DNA of 8,160 bases from Chthoniobacter flavus (lineage in GTDB: Bacteria; Verrucomicrobiota; Verrucomicrobiia; Chthoniobacterales; DYNR01), in contig DYNR01000102.1 of assembly GCA_020720945.1 (NCBI GenBank), positions 1 through 8,160 of the forward strand, read 5' to 3'. Below are positions 5,523 through 8,160 of this stretch, in pieces. The notes beneath the pieces were generated by a model. The model worked only from the letters and a program-made list of their open reading frames with translations. It was not told the DNA's origin and did not search any database. The first letter of the stretch is position 1; every line of letters begins with the position of its first letter. A program made the translations under genes and the position numbers.

Positions 5523-7445
5523 TCAGCGGTATTTTTTTGCGGACGGAGAGGAAACGACATCCACCCAGATTGGCAAGGCGATTTGGGCACCGCCCCCGCC
5601 GTTGTAAATCGTTTTTGGCTGGTCGAAGCCCGCCCAAACGCCCATCGTTAAATTTCCAGAAAATCCGACAAACCAGGCGTCGTGGAATTCGTTGGTGGTT
5701 CCGGTTTTGCCTGCGGCGCGTCCGCGGAGGCCGAGGCGTTGGGAAGAGGCGGCGGTGCCCCGGACCATGACATCCTCCAAGATTTCGGTGACTTGTTTGG
5801 AGGGTTTTGGGGCGAGGAGGGGGGTGCGGATTTGTTTGGATTGGTAGAGGAGGCGGCCCGTGGAGTCCGTGATTTTTCGGATTGCGAAGGGGTGGACTTG
5901 GTTGCCCGAGTTGGGGAAAGCCGTCATGGCGGAAGTCAAGTCGCGGAGGGTGGTTTCGAAGGAGCCGAGGAAAACAGAAGGGAATTCTGGAGGGTTTGGG
6001 CAGATGCCAGAGCGTCGGAGGATTTCTAGGAGGGAGGAAATGCCGGCGGAGAGGCCGATGCGGACGGTCATGGTGTTGCGCGAGTGGAGGAGAGCGTCGG
6101 AGGCGGGGCGAGTTTCCCCGTATCGGTCGTCCGAGTTTTCCGGCGAGTAGCGTCCGTATTTTGCGGGGATTTCGTTTGGTGCAAGAGGGGCATCGGAGAC
6201 GGGGTCGGAAGGGGAGAGTCCTTTTGCGAACGCCTGCGCCATGACGAAGGGCTTGACGACTGAGCCCGCTTGGCGGAACCCGAAGAGGGTGCGGTTGAAG
6301 TTGCTGGTATCGTAGTCCCTGCCGCCAGCGACGGCGAGGATGGCACCGTTGCGGTGGTCGAGGGCGAGGGCGGCGGCCTGGAGGTAATCGGAGTCACCGT
6401 TTTGCAGAGCGCGGGAGCGGGGAGGGTGGGGGAAGTTTGGCAGCGATTCGATGCGGGCGAGTTGCGCGGAGATGGCGTGTTCGGTTTCCGATTGCAGGGC
6501 AGGGTCGATGGTCGAATAAATGCAGAGGCCGCTTTCGTCGTAGCCGATGCGCTCCAAGATGGTTTCCAGTTCCCTGCGGACAATGTCCATCGCCCAGTTG
6601 TCCGAAGTATCGATGCGCGGTTTTTTTGATAGTTTCAGCGGTTGTTTGCGGGCAGAGTCGCACTGTTCTTGGGAAATCCAATCCAGTTCTTGCATCCTTT
6701 CCAGAACGAGGTTTCGCTGGCGGAGTGCGGCGCTCGGGTTATTGAATGGAGAAGTCCGGGTTGGGCTGCGGATGATGGCGGCCAGGAGTGCGGACTCGGC
6801 GAGGGTCAGCTTCGATGCCGGTTTGTCGAAGTAAGTTTGGCTGGCTGCTTCTAGGCCGTAAGTGCCGCTGCCGAAGTAGATGCGGTTGATGTAGCTCTCG
6901 AGGATTTCTTCTTTGGTGATTTCTGTTTCGATGCGGAAAGAGAGGGCTGCTTCCAGCAATTTGCGGTGGATGTTTCTGCCGCCGAGGGGGAAGCTATTTC
7001 GTGCGAGTTGTTGGGTGATGGTGCTGCCGCCTTGACGGATTCCGCCCATGAGCAAATTCCGTGCGGCGGCTCTGGCGATGCCGATGGGATCCACGCCGAG
7101 ATGCTGGTAAAAGCGGCTGTCTTCTCGGGCAAGCAACGCTTTTACAAACGAATCCGGGACATCATCGAACGGGATAACGATGCGGTTCTCGCCAGAAAAA
7201 CGACCTAAAATTTTATTTGAAGCGTCATAAACGACGGTTCTTTCTGGGAGGTGGTGGAGTTCTGAGAGGTTGTAGCGGAGGGCGAGGGAGTAATAGACGG
7301 CGGCGACGATGGCGTAGAAAAGGAGGGAAGCTAGGGAGAGTTTGAACAGCAGTCGTTTCCACGAAAACCCCCGTTTGCGGCGTGGTGCAGCGGGGCGTTT
7401 TGTTTTTTGCGGGCGGCGGGCAGGAGTGCGTTTTTTCGTGGGCAT
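5523..7445 (-). CDS. Class A penicillin-binding protein (bifunctional transglycosylase/transpeptidase, PBP1A-type)
   Basis: This enzyme polymerises lipid II into glycan strands and cross-links peptide stems at the outer face of the inner membrane. The 640-residue product starts with a cytoplasmic Lys/Arg/Pro-rich tail (1-30) and one membrane segment (about 32-56). The GT51 transglycosylase domain (about 70-245) shows REDSRFYQHLG with catalytic Glu108, RQGGSTITQQLARN (137-150), RKLLEAALSFRIE with second Glu165, and ESYINRIYFGSGTYG. The transpeptidase domain (about 305-630) has the nucleophile motif SVVK (Ser395, Lys398), SRN (455-457) and KTGTT (580-584). The protein is short for the class: only about 60 residues separate the two domains, so there is no OB-fold insert, and nothing follows the KTG domain. 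The start at 7445 puts the charged tail directly before the membrane helix. It follows the C39-like gene by 9 bp, so co-transcription is likely. All key catalytic residues are present. Confidence 0.95.
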   Translation of the reverse strand: MPTKKRTPARRPQKTKRPAAPRRKRGFSWKRLLFKLSLASLLFYAIVAAVYYSLALRYNLSELHHLPERTVVYDASNKILGRFSGENRIVIPFDDVPDSFVKALLAREDSRFYQHLGVDPIGIARAAARNLLMGGIRQGGSTITQQLARNSFPLGGRNIHRKLLEAALSFRIETEITKEEILESYINRIYFGSGTYGLEAASQTYFDKPASKLTLAESALLAAIIRSPTRTSPFNNPSAALRQRNLVLERMQELDWISQEQCDSARKQPLKLSKKPRIDTSDNWAMDIVRRELETILERIGYDESGLCIYSTIDPALQSETEHAISAQLARIESLPNFPHPPRSRALQNGDSDYLQAAALALDHRNGAILAVAGGRDYDTSNFNRTLFGFRQAGSVVKPFVMAQAFAKGLSPSDPVSDAPLAPNEIPAKYGRYSPENSDDRYGETRPASDALLHSRNTMTVRIGLSAGISSLLEILRRSGICPNPPEFPSVFLGSFETTLRDLTSAMTAFPNSGNQVHPFAIRKITDSTGRLLYQSKQIRTPLLAPKPSKQVTEILEDVMVRGTAASSQRLGLRGRAAGKTGTTNEFHDAWFVGFSGNLTMGVWAGFDQPKTIYNGGGGAQIALPIWVDVVSSPSAKKYR

Positions 7446-7454
7446 CCTGCCGTT

Positions 7455-8108
7455 TTATTTCGTTGTTGGTTGGTAGAAGCGGAGAGCTTCGATTTCGGAG
7501 CCGAAGTCGCGGAGCGGATACACCCCGCGAGAAAACCCTGTGCCGGGGTCGCGGATCAAGTAATCGAAGCCGTCTTTTCCTACGATTACGACAAAGTGGG
7601 TGGTTCCTCCTGGGTAGCGCAAGCGGACGATGGAAGGGTTGCCGCGCACCAGGTTGAGGTCGAGGAGTGCGTAGGAAGGGAGGTCTTCGTAGTGGGGGAG
7701 GATGGTTTCCGACAATGCGGGGTCGAAGAGCGGGGCAGTTTCCCAGTAAATCCAACCCTGTTCGGTGTAGCCCTCGGGGTGATTCGACAAAAACGCATTG
7801 AGGCGGCCGGGGTCGGTGTCTGCCCCATACGATGCCAGCACCATGGCGGCGGAGGTGACCGCGCAGCCTTCCGCGCCCAAAGACGAATCCGTTTTTCCCA
7901 GTTTTGCCGAAGCCCAAGCCGGGTTTGCTTGAGCGAAGTGCGGGGTATCGAGGACTTGGCGTTTTGGCCACCAGATTCCGCCCGAGGGAGAAAGAGGGGA
8001 GGGGGTCATCCACGAAGCCGTCCACGCGGCGGCCAGGAGGAAGAAGAGAATGAGGGCGAAGAAGAAGAGGGTCAGCCGCTTAAAAAGCGGGGGGTCGTGA
8101 TTTGGCAT
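7455..8108 (-). CDS. Membrane-anchored C39-like cysteine peptidase family protein
   Basis: The 217-residue product begins with a short basic segment and one hydrophobic helix (about 13-32) ending in AAAW, so it is either a signal anchor or an uncleaved signal peptide placing the rest outside the cytoplasm. The folded part resembles the Peptidase_C39_2 group of papain-like proteins: TPHFAQANPAWAS (55-67, with a possible oxyanion-hole Gln60), GAEGCAVTSAAMVLASYG (78-95) with likely nucleophile Cys82, GGTTHFVVIVG (167-177) with His171, and YLIRDPGTG (183-191) with Asp187. These give an intact Cys-His-Asp triad. The substrate is unknown. Family members elsewhere include bacteriocin-leader proteases inside ABC transporters, but there is no transporter or leader peptide here. 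It is the first gene of a tight pair with the PBP, which suggests an envelope role. The frame remains open upstream of 8108 to the window edge, but ATG at 8108 gives a sensible N-terminus. Confidence 0.82.
   Translation of the reverse strand: MPNHDPPLFKRLTLFFFALILFFLLAAAWTASWMTPSPLSPSGGIWWPKRQVLDTPHFAQANPAWASAKLGKTDSSLGAEGCAVTSAAMVLASYGADTDPGRLNAFLSNHPEGYTEQGWIYWETAPLFDPALSETILPHYEDLPSYALLDLNLVRGNPSIVRLRYPGGTTHFVVIVGKDGFDYLIRDPGTGFSRGVYPLRDFGSEIEALRFYQPTTK
8076..8090. other. Perfect 6-bp inverted repeat inside the start of the C39-like gene
   Basis: CCGCTT and AAGCGG are separated by AAA, giving a perfect 6-bp stem with a 3-nt loop. It lies within codons 7-11 of the C39-like gene (residues PLFKR). 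On the minus strand no T-run follows the stem, so it does not look like a terminator. It might affect early translation, or be a by-product of the codons used. Confidence 0.35.
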
Positions 8109-8160
8109 GGGGAGCGCGGAGGATGGCGATTTTTTTTCCGTTAAAACTTCCGATAAGCAT
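8109..8160. other. Right-edge stretch upstream of the C39-like gene, not assigned
   Basis: On the minus strand these 52 bases are open in two frames. One is the C39-like frame itself. Another begins at an ATG at 8158-8160 and reads to a TAA at 8080-8082, overlapping the C39-like start. The third frame meets a TAA at 8141-8143 and could be the tail of an upstream gene. No promoter or ribosome binding site is clear. The piece is too short to decide. Confidence 0.3.

Noticed and set aside
5446..5637. A 64-residue N-terminal extension of SucA
   Set aside because: It would overlap the 3' end of the PBP gene, and its sequence is basic and unlike E1o. The Met at 5445 aligns with known E1o N-termini.
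7225..8025. A 266-codon minus-strand frame overlapping the C39-like and PBP genes
   Set aside because: Arg/Pro-rich translation typical of a frame-shifted GC-rich gene. The overlapping frames carry full catalytic motifs, so this one is a shadow.
8076..8090. Inverted repeat considered as an intrinsic terminator
   Set aside because: It is inside the C39-like coding region and lacks a following T-run on the transcript strand.
8080..8160. A possible 26-codon minus-strand gene, or the tail of an upstream gene, overlapping the C39-like start
   Set aside because: Too short, no recognisable motif and no ribosome binding site; the window edge prevents a decision.
1..8160. CRISPR array, tRNA, rRNA, insertion sequence, prophage or defence genes
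   Set aside because: No spaced direct repeats of suitable length, no cloverleaf, no transposase or integrase motifs, and no terminal inverted repeats were found. The 7-bp and 8-bp tandem units are far too short for CRISPR repeats.

Overview
This 8.2 kb window carries five protein-coding genes, all on the minus strand and closely packed. Reading in the direction of transcription (right to left) they are: a membrane-anchored C39-like cysteine peptidase, a class A penicillin-binding protein, sucA (2-oxoglutarate dehydrogenase E1o), sucB (dihydrolipoyl succinyltransferase E2o), and rpoN (sigma-54). The last runs off the left edge within a few codons of its expected end. I see no tRNA, rRNA, CRISPR array, insertion sequence, phage gene or defence gene.

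The host looks like a Gram-negative-type heterotrophic bacterium with an oxidative TCA cycle, a peptidoglycan wall and sigma-54 control. The PBP, with its short RTVVYD...GENR region ahead of the transglycosylase domain, suggests a Verrucomicrobiota-like lineage. That is a family-level impression, not a proof. The coding strand is rich in C and A at third codon positions and poor in G: in the rpoN reading frame Glu is nearly always GAA. This bias makes the opposite strand look open, so several long plus-strand reading frames are only shadows. None of the five starts has a convincing Shine-Dalgarno sequence.

Layout: 7455-8108 C39-like peptidase; 9 bp gap; 5523-7445 PBP; 77 bp gap; 2698-5445 sucA; 19 bp gap; 1578-2678 sucB; 219 bp intergenic region 1359-1577; 1-1358 rpoN. 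The peptidase and PBP form an envelope pair that may be co-transcribed. sucA and sucB are clearly an operon. The E3 gene (lpd) is not adjacent, so E3 must come from elsewhere in the genome.

The most interesting points are as follows. First, SucB lacks the peripheral subunit-binding domain that recruits E3 in typical bacterial E2o; a proline-rich linker joins the lipoyl and catalytic domains directly, a layout known from mitochondrial E2o. Second, the sucB-rpoN intergenic region holds two adjacent short-unit tandem repeats (six 7-bp units, then three 8-bp units), followed by a 43-nt almost pure pyrimidine tract. Third, a predicted C39-like peptidase is paired with a PBP. I see no clear evidence for a wholly new system here; the window is mostly core metabolism and envelope genes with a few unusual details.
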